Assembly: GCA_964433755.1 (NCBI GenBank)
Contig: CAYSSR010000009.1
Span: forward strand, 1-64,000
Origin: JAUVXJ01 sp964433755
Lineage (GTDB): Bacteria; Chloroflexota; Anaerolineae; UBA7937; B3-Chlor
Direction of reading: 5' to 3'
DNA length: 64,000 nt
In this document: piece by piece, positions 47,497 to 56,085 of the stretch
Layout of the letters: each line of letters opens with the position of its first letter
Numbering within the stretch: the stretch's first letter is position 1
Notes under the pieces: generated by a model
What the model was told of the DNA's origin: nothing
The model's database searches: none
Seen by the model: only the letters and a program-made list of their open reading frames with translations
Made by a program: the position numbers and the translations under genes

Positions 47497-48095
47497 AGCT
47501 TACGCTCCTTACCAACAGGACACGCCTCGAAGGTGAGGCACGTCAGAGATCAGGAATATGGGCTGCTCTCAGTGCAACTCATACGAGGCTCATTCTCTCA
47601 CATCAAGGCGCATGCCTGTCAAACCCTAGTGGCGCCATCACGCCGTCCCACCCATCCAGCCATCAACTCCAGTCCAGGCCTACAACGCTCACTGGCGCTC
47701 GACTCGTGACAATCGATACAGTAGGTCAGCCCCCTCACCTCGCACCATCGTCTCCATCGCCCCAACCTGCTTCGGCGTCCTCTACCCGGGGTCATGGTTA
47801 TGCGAAGCTTGCGGAGCAGAGCTCGTCTCCAGGCCTGTGCGGAACCGACAGTCGCTACCCTCACGACGCGGCCCACTGGTACCGTGACGGTTGGCCAAAC
47901 GTCCCGGCTTGCGGTGGCTTTCAAGACAGCAGATCTGTGTATCCAAGAAAGAGACACTCTCGCTAACACATGCCACACAGATCGCCACGGGTCTCCACCA
48001 GCCTCCAGCCGGGAGGGCGCACACATACCCGCCCCACTCACACGGCCCGGAGATGACGCCCGGGGGATGGACCTCCCCCGGGCGTCGAGTATTGG
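47497..48095. other. Gap between binding protein and permease genes
   Basis: Apart from the hairpin at 48055-48086 no gene or regulatory site could be supported. The gap is unusually long for one transporter operon. Confidence 0.4.
48055..48086. terminator. Strong hairpin after the binding-protein gene
   Basis: A perfect 12-bp GC-rich stem (GACGCCCGGGGG at 48055-48066, complement 48075-48086) with an 8-base loop, nine bases after the stop codon. There is no T-run, so it may attenuate or stabilise rather than terminate. The first transporter operon has a hairpin at the same place. Confidence 0.65.
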
Positions 48096-49730
48096 CTACG
48101 TATCGAGCCAGGTCTCCTTGTAATGCTGAGCGATCACAGTCTCCTGCCACTCTCCCTTGACGTAGTTCCACGCCGCACTCGGCAGCATGCGGTGCACCGG
48201 GTACACGTCCGGAAGCTCATCGTTCAACACTGTCTCAATCTCGTGGTACATGTCTTTCCGCGCATCGACGTCCATGCTCGCCCTTCCCTCGGTCATGAGC
48301 TCAGCGATTTCGTCGCTGGGCTCCCAGAAGCCAGGGTGGGTCCCTGGTAGATAGAGCTGGAAAGTATCGGATGGTTCTGGCGAGGGCAGGTTCCCATTCC
48401 AGCTAATGATGTTGGGAGCAGGGACGTTGTAGAACTTGTTGACCCAGACACCGACTTCACTCTGCACGATGTCTAGGTTATACCCGATCTCGGCGAGAGC
48501 ATCCTTCATCACGATCCCCATGTTCACTCCCTCGGGGTCGCCAGCGTAGGCGTTGTACTCCCAGGTATCCCCCGGCTTCGCCCCCGCCTCCTCGAGTAGC
48601 CTCGCGGCCTCGTCCAGATCGTACTCGTACTTGGTGAGCCCCTCCGCATTGAAGAATGGGTTGTCCTCACTCATGACAATGCTGTACGGGTTGGGGTTGG
48701 CGCGGCCGAAATAGGCCGTATTCGCGAGGGCCGTCTTGTCAATCGCGTAAGCTATCGCCTGCCTGGCCCTCTTGTCCACGAACAGTCCTTCCGGGGTCAC
48801 ACAGTCGAAATGCAGTGTTACCTTTTCATTGTATGGGTCAGCCGCAGAGACTATGAGGTACTGGTCTGCACTCTCTTCCACCTCACCGTGCCAGCGAAGC
48901 TGCAGCTTCCAATACACATCAAACTCCCCTGCCCCCCAGGCCGTGTAGGCTGCCGTGACGTCCATTATGGTGTGAAGAACCACTTCGTCGAGATACGGCA
49001 AGCCCTCCTCGAAATAGTCATCGAACCTGACCATGGAGAGATGATCGCCAAGAACATACTCCTTCAGCTTGAACGGTCCGGTGCCGATGGCGCTGGTCGC
49101 GATATCATCCATGTTCTCCTGAGCCACGATCTTCCACTTCGCGAGGAATCCCAGGAAATAGGCCACCGGGCTGGATAAGTAGCACTTGACGGTATACTGG
49201 TCGACAACCTCCACGTCACTCATCTCCGGGATCTGAGTGCCCCAGTACGACGCGGTGTCAGGATCCCGAATCCGATCGAAGGAGAACTTCACATCGTCTG
49301 CCGTCATCTCTCTGCTGTTATGGAAGTTGACCCCCTCACGCAGATAGAAGGTGTACTCCGTTCCATCATCCGACACGTCCCAAGAATGGGCAAGCGAAGG
49401 CGTCCCCTCCTGCATCTGGTTTAGCTGGGTCAGCCCATTGAACAGTCCGTCGAACATGTTCTGATCGTTGGCAGCCAGGGTCTTGTGCGGATCAAGCGAC
49501 GCGTAGTCCTGCACGCTTATGACCTTAAGCGTGCCGCCGTACTTGGGACCCTGTGCGGGCGTCGGTACCACTGTGGGCGGTGGCGCTTCCGTGGCTCCCG
49601 GCGTCACTCCGGGTGCTTCGGTCGGCTCACCTGATGGCGCAGGAGTTCCACATCCGTGCACCGCGCCCAAGGCTGCGGACATACCCATGGCCTTTAGAAA
49701 GTCTCTTCGGGTTACCCTGATGTCTGGCAT
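48096..49730 (-). CDS. Solute-binding lipoprotein, family 5, Tat-exported
   Basis: 544 residues. The N-terminus carries a twin-arginine motif (TRRDFLKAMG) and a Cys at 27 (AVHGC) likely to be lipid-modified, then a Pro/Glu/Thr-rich linker to about residue 65. The family 5 (peptide/nickel/opine) binding domain follows, with SVQDYASLDPHKTL, the SDDGTEYTFYLREGVNFHNS strand, in parts, and VRQAIAYAIDK-like RARQAIAYAIDKTAL. AAGGAGG lies eight bases upstream of the ATG at 49730, which fixes the start; the longer frame to 49874 has no site. It should deliver the cluster's substrate to the two permeases downstream. Confidence 0.92.
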   Translation of the reverse strand: MPDIRVTRRDFLKAMGMSAALGAVHGCGTPAPSGEPTEAPGVTPGATEAPPPTVVPTPAQGPKYGGTLKVISVQDYASLDPHKTLAANDQNMFDGLFNGLTQLNQMQEGTPSLAHSWDVSDDGTEYTFYLREGVNFHNSREMTADDVKFSFDRIRDPDTASYWGTQIPEMSDVEVVDQYTVKCYLSSPVAYFLGFLAKWKIVAQENMDDIATSAIGTGPFKLKEYVLGDHLSMVRFDDYFEEGLPYLDEVVLHTIMDVTAAYTAWGAGEFDVYWKLQLRWHGEVEESADQYLIVSAADPYNEKVTLHFDCVTPEGLFVDKRARQAIAYAIDKTALANTAYFGRANPNPYSIVMSEDNPFFNAEGLTKYEYDLDEAARLLEEAGAKPGDTWEYNAYAGDPEGVNMGIVMKDALAEIGYNLDIVQSEVGVWVNKFYNVPAPNIISWNGNLPSPEPSDTFQLYLPGTHPGFWEPSDEIAELMTEGRASMDVDARKDMYHEIETVLNDELPDVYPVHRMLPSAAWNYVKGEWQETVIAQHYKETWLDT

Positions 49731-49948
49731 TCTACATCCTCCTTCACAGCTAACGCCGGCGACAGTAACGGCCCAACTCAATGGAGAATCCGCTCGATCA
49801 CCCCCTCTCTGCGTACAATTCAATATGGCAAGGCACCAATCCCAAAACCTCTCGCCAGAGAGACACATCCCCAATGTTAGACAAGGTTCGTTCTTTCCCC
49901 AGGAGTCACACCGCCGTACACCGACGTTTGGTTGTTATTGAGAGATAT

Positions 49949-49978
49949 ATAATACATTTCATAAATCTTCCGTCCCAA
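49949..49978 (-). promoter_or_regulatory. Probable promoter for the binding-protein operon, with palindromic element
   Basis: Minus-strand -35 TTGGGA (49973-49978), 18-base spacer, -10 TATTAT (49949-49954). The spacer and -10 contain the AT-rich imperfect palindrome GATTTAT...ATATATC, reminiscent of the one at the regulator's own promoter. Confidence 0.45.
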
Positions 49979-50145
49979 CAATCCGTCGTTTCGCCCTAGG
50001 ACTACACTACCGGCAGCGACAAGAGAACAACTGTCCCCCGGCCCAACGATGTGCCATGGTACAATACGACATGAAACGAGGACGTCGTGAATGACCTGTC
50101 GGCTGCCCCAAGCAATACACGACTGGTGCCCGGCGGCTCGCCATC

Positions 50146-50874
50146 TCAAGAGGAGCTCTCCGGCCAGTGGTAACCTCCACCCTCACCCTGTGCGGTCTTC
50201 AAGTACTCAACAACCGTTCGTCTTGTGTCTTCCATGTGCTCCCGCACCAACTTCTCCGCGGAATCACGGTCGTGTGCCCTGCATGCCTCGTAGATCGTTC
50301 GGTGCTCTTTCAACGCCTCCGCGGCCTTGCCCTCGAGACAGATGTAGACGTACCGATACCTTGCCCCTCTGTTCCAGAATTGCTCGATGAATTCGCAGAC
50401 CCACGGCATTCCAGAAGCCCGATACGTGATGAAATGGAACTCCCGATTGTACTCAATCAGCCTCGCATATTCGCGGTTCTTTGTGCATGTTTCCATCAGG
50501 TCCAACACACGTGACAGATCCGCCAACGCGTCATCAGTTATTCTCTCCGCTCCCAAGCCACTGATCAACGCCTCGATGGCGCTCCGCATGGTGTATAGTT
50601 CATTAACCTGCTCGACCCCCAGTTTGGCCACGTAAGCGCCCCTGTTGGGAAAGAGGGTCACAAGACCCTCTCCCTCCAACACACGAATGGCCTCCCGAAG
50701 AGGGGTAATGCTGACACCGAGCAACTCGGCTATCCGTCCTTGGTCAAGCCTCTCACCGGGAGAGAGCCTCCCCAGGACGATCGACTGTCTCAGTGCCACC
50801 GTGACCATTTCGGTCACTGTCGCGAATTCCTCGCCCGAGGGAACGACTAGGTCAAGAGCATGTGTGTCCCGCAT
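50146..50874 (-). CDS. GntR-family regulator, FCD subfamily
   Basis: About 242 residues. The winged helix (about 20-85) reads GERLDQGRIAELLGVSITPLREAIRVL, in parts; the C-terminal all-helical FCD domain (about 100-230) has the metal-binding pattern with Asp and three His, including FHFITYRASG and EHRTIYEACRAHD. FCD regulators usually sense carboxylic acids or amino acids. The ATG at 50874 is chosen; a TTG at 50931 is in frame but poor. It is upstream of the transporter/methyltransferase cluster in the same direction, so it is probably the local regulator. Confidence 0.92.
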   Translation of the reverse strand: MRDTHALDLVVPSGEEFATVTEMVTVALRQSIVLGRLSPGERLDQGRIAELLGVSITPLREAIRVLEGEGLVTLFPNRGAYVAKLGVEQVNELYTMRSAIEALISGLGAERITDDALADLSRVLDLMETCTKNREYARLIEYNREFHFITYRASGMPWVCEFIEQFWNRGARYRYVYICLEGKAAEALKEHRTIYEACRAHDRDSAEKLVREHMEDTRRTVVEYLKTAQGEGGGYHWPESSS

Positions 50875-51138
50875 AGTACCCTGAACTCCTGGGGAGCCTC
50901 CATTCTCGATCAACCTGACCAGGCTGCGCAACTCACGCTGTACCGCGAACGTCTGCGCCGCGACACAGACAGTGGCTCTCCCAGTGGAATCTCTGCATGC
51001 CGCCGTGACCTTCCTACTCTACTAGTGGCGCCCCAGCAGCGCTCCCTCTGGCGCCAGCCGTACTGCACCACGATTCCACGGGTCAGGTCCGTCCCGACAG
51101 ACTGGCACTCGTGAAGGATGTCGCGACGCATATGACAT

Positions 51139-51167
51139 AGTTTACAACATTTTCTATAAACTGTCAA
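51139..51167 (-). promoter_or_regulatory. Promoter of the GntR regulator with overlapping palindrome
   Basis: Minus-strand -35 TTGACA (51162-51167), 17-base spacer, -10 TAAACT (51139-51144). AGTTTA and TAAACT form an inverted repeat exactly spanning the spacer (51139-51162), a natural site for autoregulation. Confidence 0.6.
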
Positions 51168-51207
51168 CCCCCTGCCTTCCAGTCACGCATGATGTTACCG
51201 AAGATGC

Positions 51208-51935
51208 ATGGTGCTCTCAGACGATAGAGTTGCGGAGGCCACTATGCCCAACGAACAGAAGACAACCTTGGACGAACTAGGGAAGTATCTCCACGTGGTC
51301 AACACGCAGTACCTCAAAGCGAGCAAGCTGGAACGTGGGCGCTTGTCAGAGGAGATGGAGGCCGCCACCTGCCTGAATCGCAAGCGACTAATGCGCCTCA
51401 CGTTGGGCAGCCCGAAAAGAAGACCTCGTCGCAAGCAGCAGGGGCGCACTCGTGGTCCCGAAGTCGATCAGCCGTCTCAGGTCATCGCCCAGACTAGTGA
51501 CTGTGTCTGCACAGAAGGTCTCCGGCCGACTCTGGTGCAGACAACCATCTATCTGGCGTGTCACGATGAGACAGAGATCTCACCACCTTTCCTGGATCAG
51601 CTACGCGGGGTCAGCGCCTCCACCCTCGGGCGGATCCGTGAATCGTGTTCGCCAAGAGCAGACCCATCTGCTTCGCAAAGCACATTCTCGAGCCGATAGA
51701 GCGCCCGAGAGATCCCCATGAAGTGCATCCCCTGGGACGCAAGACAGCCAGGCCATTCCAAAGTAGACCTACTGGCCCTGATAGCTCCGGTCACCACGTC
51801 CACATCGTCCAGATGATCGATGTGGCTACCGATCAGGCCAAACAGGTGGCCACCATGGGACGCGGTCGCCTGGCCACCGAGGTTGGAGGCGACGCCCACC
51901 TGGGTCGCCAGCACGATACAGTGCACCGGGCTTGA
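51208..51935 (+). pseudogene. Decayed transposase of the integrase-catalytic (ISNCY-like) type
   Basis: The first frame (51208-51699) reads like the N-terminal half of DDE integrase-type transposases: KYLHVVNTQYLKASKLERGR, CLNRKRLMRL, a basic run KRRPRRKQQGRTRGP, then DCVCTEGLRPTL and SASTLGRIRE. After a TAG at 51697-51699 the same frame continues with IPMKCIPWDARQPGHSKVDL, matching the start of the catalytic core. A frameshift then moves to the frame of SSGHHVHIVQMIDVATDQAK (to about 51935). The remaining catalytic core is lost. No terminal repeats were identified. Family naming is from remembered pattern, so the exact IS group is uncertain. Confidence 0.7.
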
Positions 51936-52006
51936 CTGTGTGAAGGTCAGACCAGCGCCTCGTGTGGGTTGTTGCGCTTTCTCGCGGACAGCGGGACTCT
52001 GGCCGC

Positions 52007-52040
52007 GAACAAAAGAGGCTCCCCCCTATTGGGAGAGCCC
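52007..52040 (-). terminator. Rho-independent terminator of the CobW-family gene
   Basis: Minus-strand stem GGCTCTCCC, loop AATA region, GGGGGAGCC, followed by TCTTTTGTTCG (52007-52016). It lies 65 bases after the stop codon. Confidence 0.75.
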
Positions 52041-52104
52041 AGTGCCGCCGAGCAACGCCAGCGCCAGCGATCGGTCCCCTGACGCCCGAATCCCAGCTAG
52101 CTAC

Positions 52105-53025
52105 CTAGCTGCTCTCTGCGCATTTTTCCAACGCCCCAATCAAGTCGTCCGAATTCTGCGGATGGGAGATCGCCACCAGCACCGAGCGCTGGCGAGCCAG
52201 GGAGTCGAAAGGAACGACGTTGTGCCGCTCGCGCACGGCCTGAACCTCGAAGAGACCCTCTTCGCCAGCCAACCGTACGAAACCTTTGACCCGCAGCACG
52301 CCGCCAGGCAGGTTGGCCAACCAGTCTTCGAAGCACTTGCGCCTCAACGGCTTGTCCACGACGAAGGCCACGCTCCGGTAGTTGTCGGTACTCGCCGGCG
52401 TCTCTGATGGGTATTCGGCCACGCTTTCGCCAGCCAGAATCTCCTCCGGCGCCACGTCGCAGTGCACCGTACGGTACAGTGGCACCTCGGGCTTGAGCTG
52501 AGCCACCTGCCTGACCGCGATCTCGACTTCCTCTGGACTGACCGTGTCGCAGCGGTTGACGAGGATCACGTCGGCCATTAGGAGTTGCCGCTGGGCCGTG
52601 TACTGGTCCTCCTGGAGGGCCTCCCCCAGGCTGGCGTCGTAGACGAGCAACAGCTTCTTGACTGTGATCATCCCTTGCATGGCTACTGGGGCTATGGCCT
52701 CGAGCACACCAGCAGGGTCAGCGACACCAGTGGTCTCCAGGTAGATGTGCGCACCAGGCGAGCTCCGGGCGAGATCCTCGAGGGTGCTTGTGAGCGCTAG
52801 CCTCATATCGCAACAGATACAGCCACCGGAGAGCCGTCGTATCTCGACCTGACCATCGTCGATGAGACGGCTATCGATGTCCAGTTGGCCGAACTCGTTC
52901 ATGATCACGACCGGTTTGATCCCCCGCTCGATCTCCCAACCGAGCAGCCGCTTGAGGAGCGTTGTCTTGCCGCTTCCCAGAAAGCCTCCGATGAGTACGA
53001 TTTCGAGTGGGTGGTTCTCTTGCAC
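52105..53025 (-). CDS. CobW/P47K (COG0523) G3E GTPase, probable metallochaperone
   Basis: About 306 residues. Walker A GGFLGSGKTT (residues 13-22), the metal-binding GGCICC motif near residue 66, Walker B ETTGVADP, and the G4 motif NRCD in place of NKxD. The C-terminal CobW domain (about 210-300) is present but lacks the long His-rich tail of some zinc forms. COG0523 proteins deliver Zn, Co or other metals, or act in cobalamin synthesis. A cobalt role would suit the corrinoid system but is not shown. Start is GTG at 53025 with AAAGGAAG upstream. It stands alone between two transposase remnants. Confidence 0.9.
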   Translation of the reverse strand: MQENHPLEIVLIGGFLGSGKTTLLKRLLGWEIERGIKPVVIMNEFGQLDIDSRLIDDGQVEIRRLSGGCICCDMRLALTSTLEDLARSSPGAHIYLETTGVADPAGVLEAIAPVAMQGMITVKKLLLVYDASLGEALQEDQYTAQRQLLMADVILVNRCDTVSPEEVEIAVRQVAQLKPEVPLYRTVHCDVAPEEILAGESVAEYPSETPASTDNYRSVAFVVDKPLRRKCFEDWLANLPGGVLRVKGFVRLAGEEGLFEVQAVRERHNVVPFDSLARQRSVLVAISHPQNSDDLIGALEKCAESS

Positions 53026-53304
53026 CGTTGCTTCCTTTCTCCTCACAGGTGTGGCCAACACTGAAGAACACAAGCACCTGGCAATCAACCCGGACGCCGA
53101 CGCCGCCTCCGATCACGATCACCTGGTCGTGGTGCCTGTCCAACATTCTAGCTGCAAAAGCCCACGTTGGCGAGCAGACGGCCCCCTCGATGGAATCTCA
53201 TAGTGCAATGTCAACTCAGGCTTTGACGAGAAGGCTACCGGGTGCTTCCACGTGGGTATGGGAGCAACCACAGAGTCAGCAGGCAACCGACGGCCGGACC
53301 CATC

Positions 53305-53734
53305 GTGACCTTGGGCGAGTATGCACGCGCGGTGGGTAGCGATCTGGACAGTGGCTGTCTGCGAGAGGGCATGGAGTTGTTGACGCGCTCGTTGACGGAC
53401 CTGAAGATCAGCGAGCAGATCGGAGCGGCGCGAGAACGAGATCCTGAACTTCCTGACCTTCCCCCCAGAGCATGGGATCCGCATCTGCTCCACGAGCCCG
53501 CTGGGTCCCTTGAACTGAGAGGTCAAGCGGCGCATGGACGCCCTCAGCATCTTCTCCAGCCCGAATTCGGTGCTGCGACTCGTGGGCTCGGTGCAAAAGC
53601 TGGAAAGACCCGACAAGATCGAGTTGGCTCGCTCCACTCCCTTGCGCCCGCCACCCTTTCACCGAACGCATAGCGTCACGCCACGCTTCCCGGAGAGACA
53701 AGGAGGTCAATTCAGTACCCAACAGATCACGTGA
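53305..53734 (+). pseudogene. Internally deleted IS256-family transposase
   Basis: Two IS256 segments are fused. The first, VTLGEYARAVGSDLDSG with LREGMELLTRSLTDLKISEQIG (53305 to about 53428), matches the N-terminal 50 or so residues. The second, in another frame from about 53431 (ENEILNFLTFPPEHGIRIC, STSPLGPLN, then a TGA at 53516-53518, EVKRRMDALSIF, SVLRLVGSVQ), matches the C-terminal region around the conserved W-STNPLERLNKEIKRR stretch. About 270 residues, including most of the DDE core, are missing. Inverted repeats were not located with confidence. Confidence 0.72.
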
Positions 53735-53877
53735 ATACACTAACGAGTCCACACCACTTGACAAGACACGGACACGAACCCTATCCGCCGTGGTTGGACG
53801 CGCACAGTCAACCGTGAAGCACATGAGAGTCCAGTCGTACCGCATTTCTGAATAGTCTGCACATTCTATCCAGCATC

Positions 53878-53914
53878 TTGACAGAATGGGCTCTCTCGTT
53901 GTATAATGACGTCA
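53878..53914 (+). promoter_or_regulatory. Near-consensus promoter with start-site palindrome
   Basis: -35 TTGACA (53878-53883), 18-base spacer, -10 TATAAT (53902-53907). The 8-base palindrome TGACGTCA (53907-53914) overlaps the expected start site. It is the only strong plus-strand promoter seen before the C11/CHAT/patatin block, about 800 bases upstream of its first gene. Confidence 0.6.
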
Positions 53915-54718
53915 ACCTTGTCTGGTTGAACAGGGGCCCCTCTACGCTCCATCGTAGCCTCTCTTCGAACCCATGAGTGGCCTGCTATCACAGAGTCCTG
54001 GTTCGGCAGCACAGCATCCGACATTGAACAAGCGGTGCCGGTCTTGCAGTGGGCACCACGCCGGCCTCCGGTGACCATGTGCATCGCACGTCGATCTTCA
54101 CGATAGCACGCCGACCATCGCTGGTCCAGCAGCGCTGAGATCCCTGCAACACGATTCATCCAGCGGATACGCCGCTTCACCACGCCCTGCGCTGGGAACG
54201 AGGCTTCATGGTGGCGAACCGTAGCCTGCCCCACCTACCGACCAGTACCGGACCTCGATCCGCGCGCCGTTGGAAGCCCAGCAAGCCTCCAGACCGCGTT
54301 CCTGCCATCGGGTGTCCGGAGGACATAGCCCGTCGGCACGCGCTTGGCGACCTACTCATCGGTGACGAGGAAGTGCCCGGGGCCGATTGTGGAGCGCCCC
54401 GTGGCAGCCTGTCTGCATCGCACGGGAAGGCCCTTGTGCGCAAGAAAGCATTCGTAGGGGCGGGGCGGGCACGCCGCCCGACCACCCGGGGCCAGACTGC
54501 TCCACGTTGTCTGCTGCATTGTTGGCTGGTGGCAGGCGGTCGACCTCGCCAGGTTCAAGGCGCCTCGCCCGAGTTCGCTCAAGAGCGGAGGCATGTCGGC
54601 TGATTGCGGCGAGAGACGTGGTACCGCCCTTCACGCACATCGGCGCCGTGGGAGATGTTGAAGAGCGGGCGAGGGAGTCGACCCGCGCGTTGGGTCTCGA
54701 CAAGAGGGAGGAACTGAA
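53915..54718. other. Long untranslated or uncharacterised leader before the C11 protease gene
   Basis: About 800 bases lie between the promoter and the protease ATG. Several medium-length open frames occur on both strands, but none has a ribosome site plus family resemblance. It may be a long leader, a non-coding RNA, or eroded sequence left by the adjacent transposon. Confidence 0.4.
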
Positions 54719-55945
54719 ATGAAGGAAAAGGCGAAGTGGACGTTCATGGTCTACCTGGCGGGTGACAACAATTTGTCCGACGCCGGAGAGAAAGACCTGG
54801 AAGAGATGAGCACGGTCGGCTCCACCGCTGACGTAAACGTCGTGGCTGAGTTCGACAGGATTGGCGACGAGCATCACACGAAGCGTTATCACGTACGGCA
54901 GGGCGACTGCGACGAGGTGGATGACCTCGGTGAGACCGATTCGGGCGACCCATTGGTGCTCCTCGACTTCGTCTCCTGGACAGTTGAGCACTTTCCAGCT
55001 AAGCGCTATGCGCTCATCCTCTGGAATCATGGCTGCGGCTGGGCACCCACGGAGATGGACAAAATCGCCCTCGCAGTCGGGACCAGGGACTACAGCCTGC
55101 GCGAGGCCAGCGAACGCTCGGCATCCCCGCTAGGCAAGGTCTTCTTCCGGCCCACGCTGGAGACAATCTTCAGCCTGCCTACCCCTGCGGAGCGCGGGAT
55201 TTGTTGCGATGACGGGAGCGGTCACTCGTTGGATACCGTGGAGCTTGGCAGGGTGCTGGAGCAAGCAACAGACGATCTGGGCCAGCATCTTGACCTGCTA
55301 GGCATGGACGCCTGCCTCATGAGCAACTTGGAGGTGGCCTATCAGGCCCGACCATTCGTGAGCTACATGGTCGCATCCGAGGAGAGCGAGCCCAACGACG
55401 GGTGGCCCTACGATACGGTGCTGAGCAAGCTGGTCGGGCAGCCAGATCTACCAACACCGGATCTGGCAGCACACATCGTCAACGCCTACGTCAAGTCCTA
55501 CGTAGACAGAGGCTACAGCGGCCCCGTGACCCAGTCGGCCCTGGACCTGTCCAAGGTGGGCGCACTGACGGAGCCGGTGGACAAGCTGGCCGAGGCCTTG
55601 ATCTCGTCGCTCCCTAATGCGAAGACGGAGCTCTGGAGCGCCCAGCGGCTGGCGGCCAACTTCTGGCACAACACACTGTGGGACATGGCCCACCTCTGTG
55701 AGGAGCTGGAGAAACTGACGAGCGACGATGCGGTACGCCAGTCGGCACGCGGGGTTCGCACGGCGATGCAGCCAGGAGCCGGGAACTTCGTCGTCGCCGA
55801 ATCTCACCATGGCTCTGAGGTGGAACAGTGTGGCGGCGCCACGATCTACCTGCCCGCCTGGAACATCTCTCGCTACTACGGCGATCTAGATTATGCCAAG
55901 GATCACCGCTGGCTAGAGATGCTGCGTAAGTATCACGCACCTTGA
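54719..55945 (+). CDS. Clostripain-family (C11) cysteine protease
   Basis: 408 residues, clan CD caspase-like fold. N-terminus KWTFMVYLAGDNNLSDAG is the family hallmark. The catalytic His is in ILWNHGCGW (His104) and the nucleophile Cys in LLGMDACLMSNLEVAYQ (Cys199). C11 proteases cut after Arg or Lys and often self-process. No signal peptide is evident, so it may act in the cytoplasm, unlike secreted clostripain. GGGAGGA lies six bases before the ATG. First gene of a plus-strand block with a second caspase-fold protease (CHAT) and a phospholipase. Its target is unknown; the neighbours are candidates. Confidence 0.92.
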   Translation: MKEKAKWTFMVYLAGDNNLSDAGEKDLEEMSTVGSTADVNVVAEFDRIGDEHHTKRYHVRQGDCDEVDDLGETDSGDPLVLLDFVSWTVEHFPAKRYALILWNHGCGWAPTEMDKIALAVGTRDYSLREASERSASPLGKVFFRPTLETIFSLPTPAERGICCDDGSGHSLDTVELGRVLEQATDDLGQHLDLLGMDACLMSNLEVAYQARPFVSYMVASEESEPNDGWPYDTVLSKLVGQPDLPTPDLAAHIVNAYVKSYVDRGYSGPVTQSALDLSKVGALTEPVDKLAEALISSLPNAKTELWSAQRLAANFWHNTLWDMAHLCEELEKLTSDDAVRQSARGVRTAMQPGAGNFVVAESHHGSEVEQCGGATIYLPAWNISRYYGDLDYAKDHRWLEMLRKYHAP

Positions 55946-56085
55946 TGGGACGAGACCCGGAACACAGTCAAGCACAGCCGCCAGCAAGTGTCTGCACAGC
56001 GGGCAGCCACTGTCCTTGACTCCCCTGCAACTGACCGACACCGCGTTCCAGTGCGCCGACTCTCGAGATTCTAGAAGGACCTGCC

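Noticed and set aside
53866..54594. Minus-strand frames between the IS256 remnant and the C11 gene
   Set aside because: Products are Arg/Pro/Cys-rich, lack ribosome sites and have no family resemblance; probably chance frames.
55946..56085. Possible cobalamin riboswitch (GCAGCCACTG and CCCCTGCAACTG segments)
   Set aside because: The two motifs are in the wrong order, the region is only about 140 bases, and the downstream gene has no B12 link.
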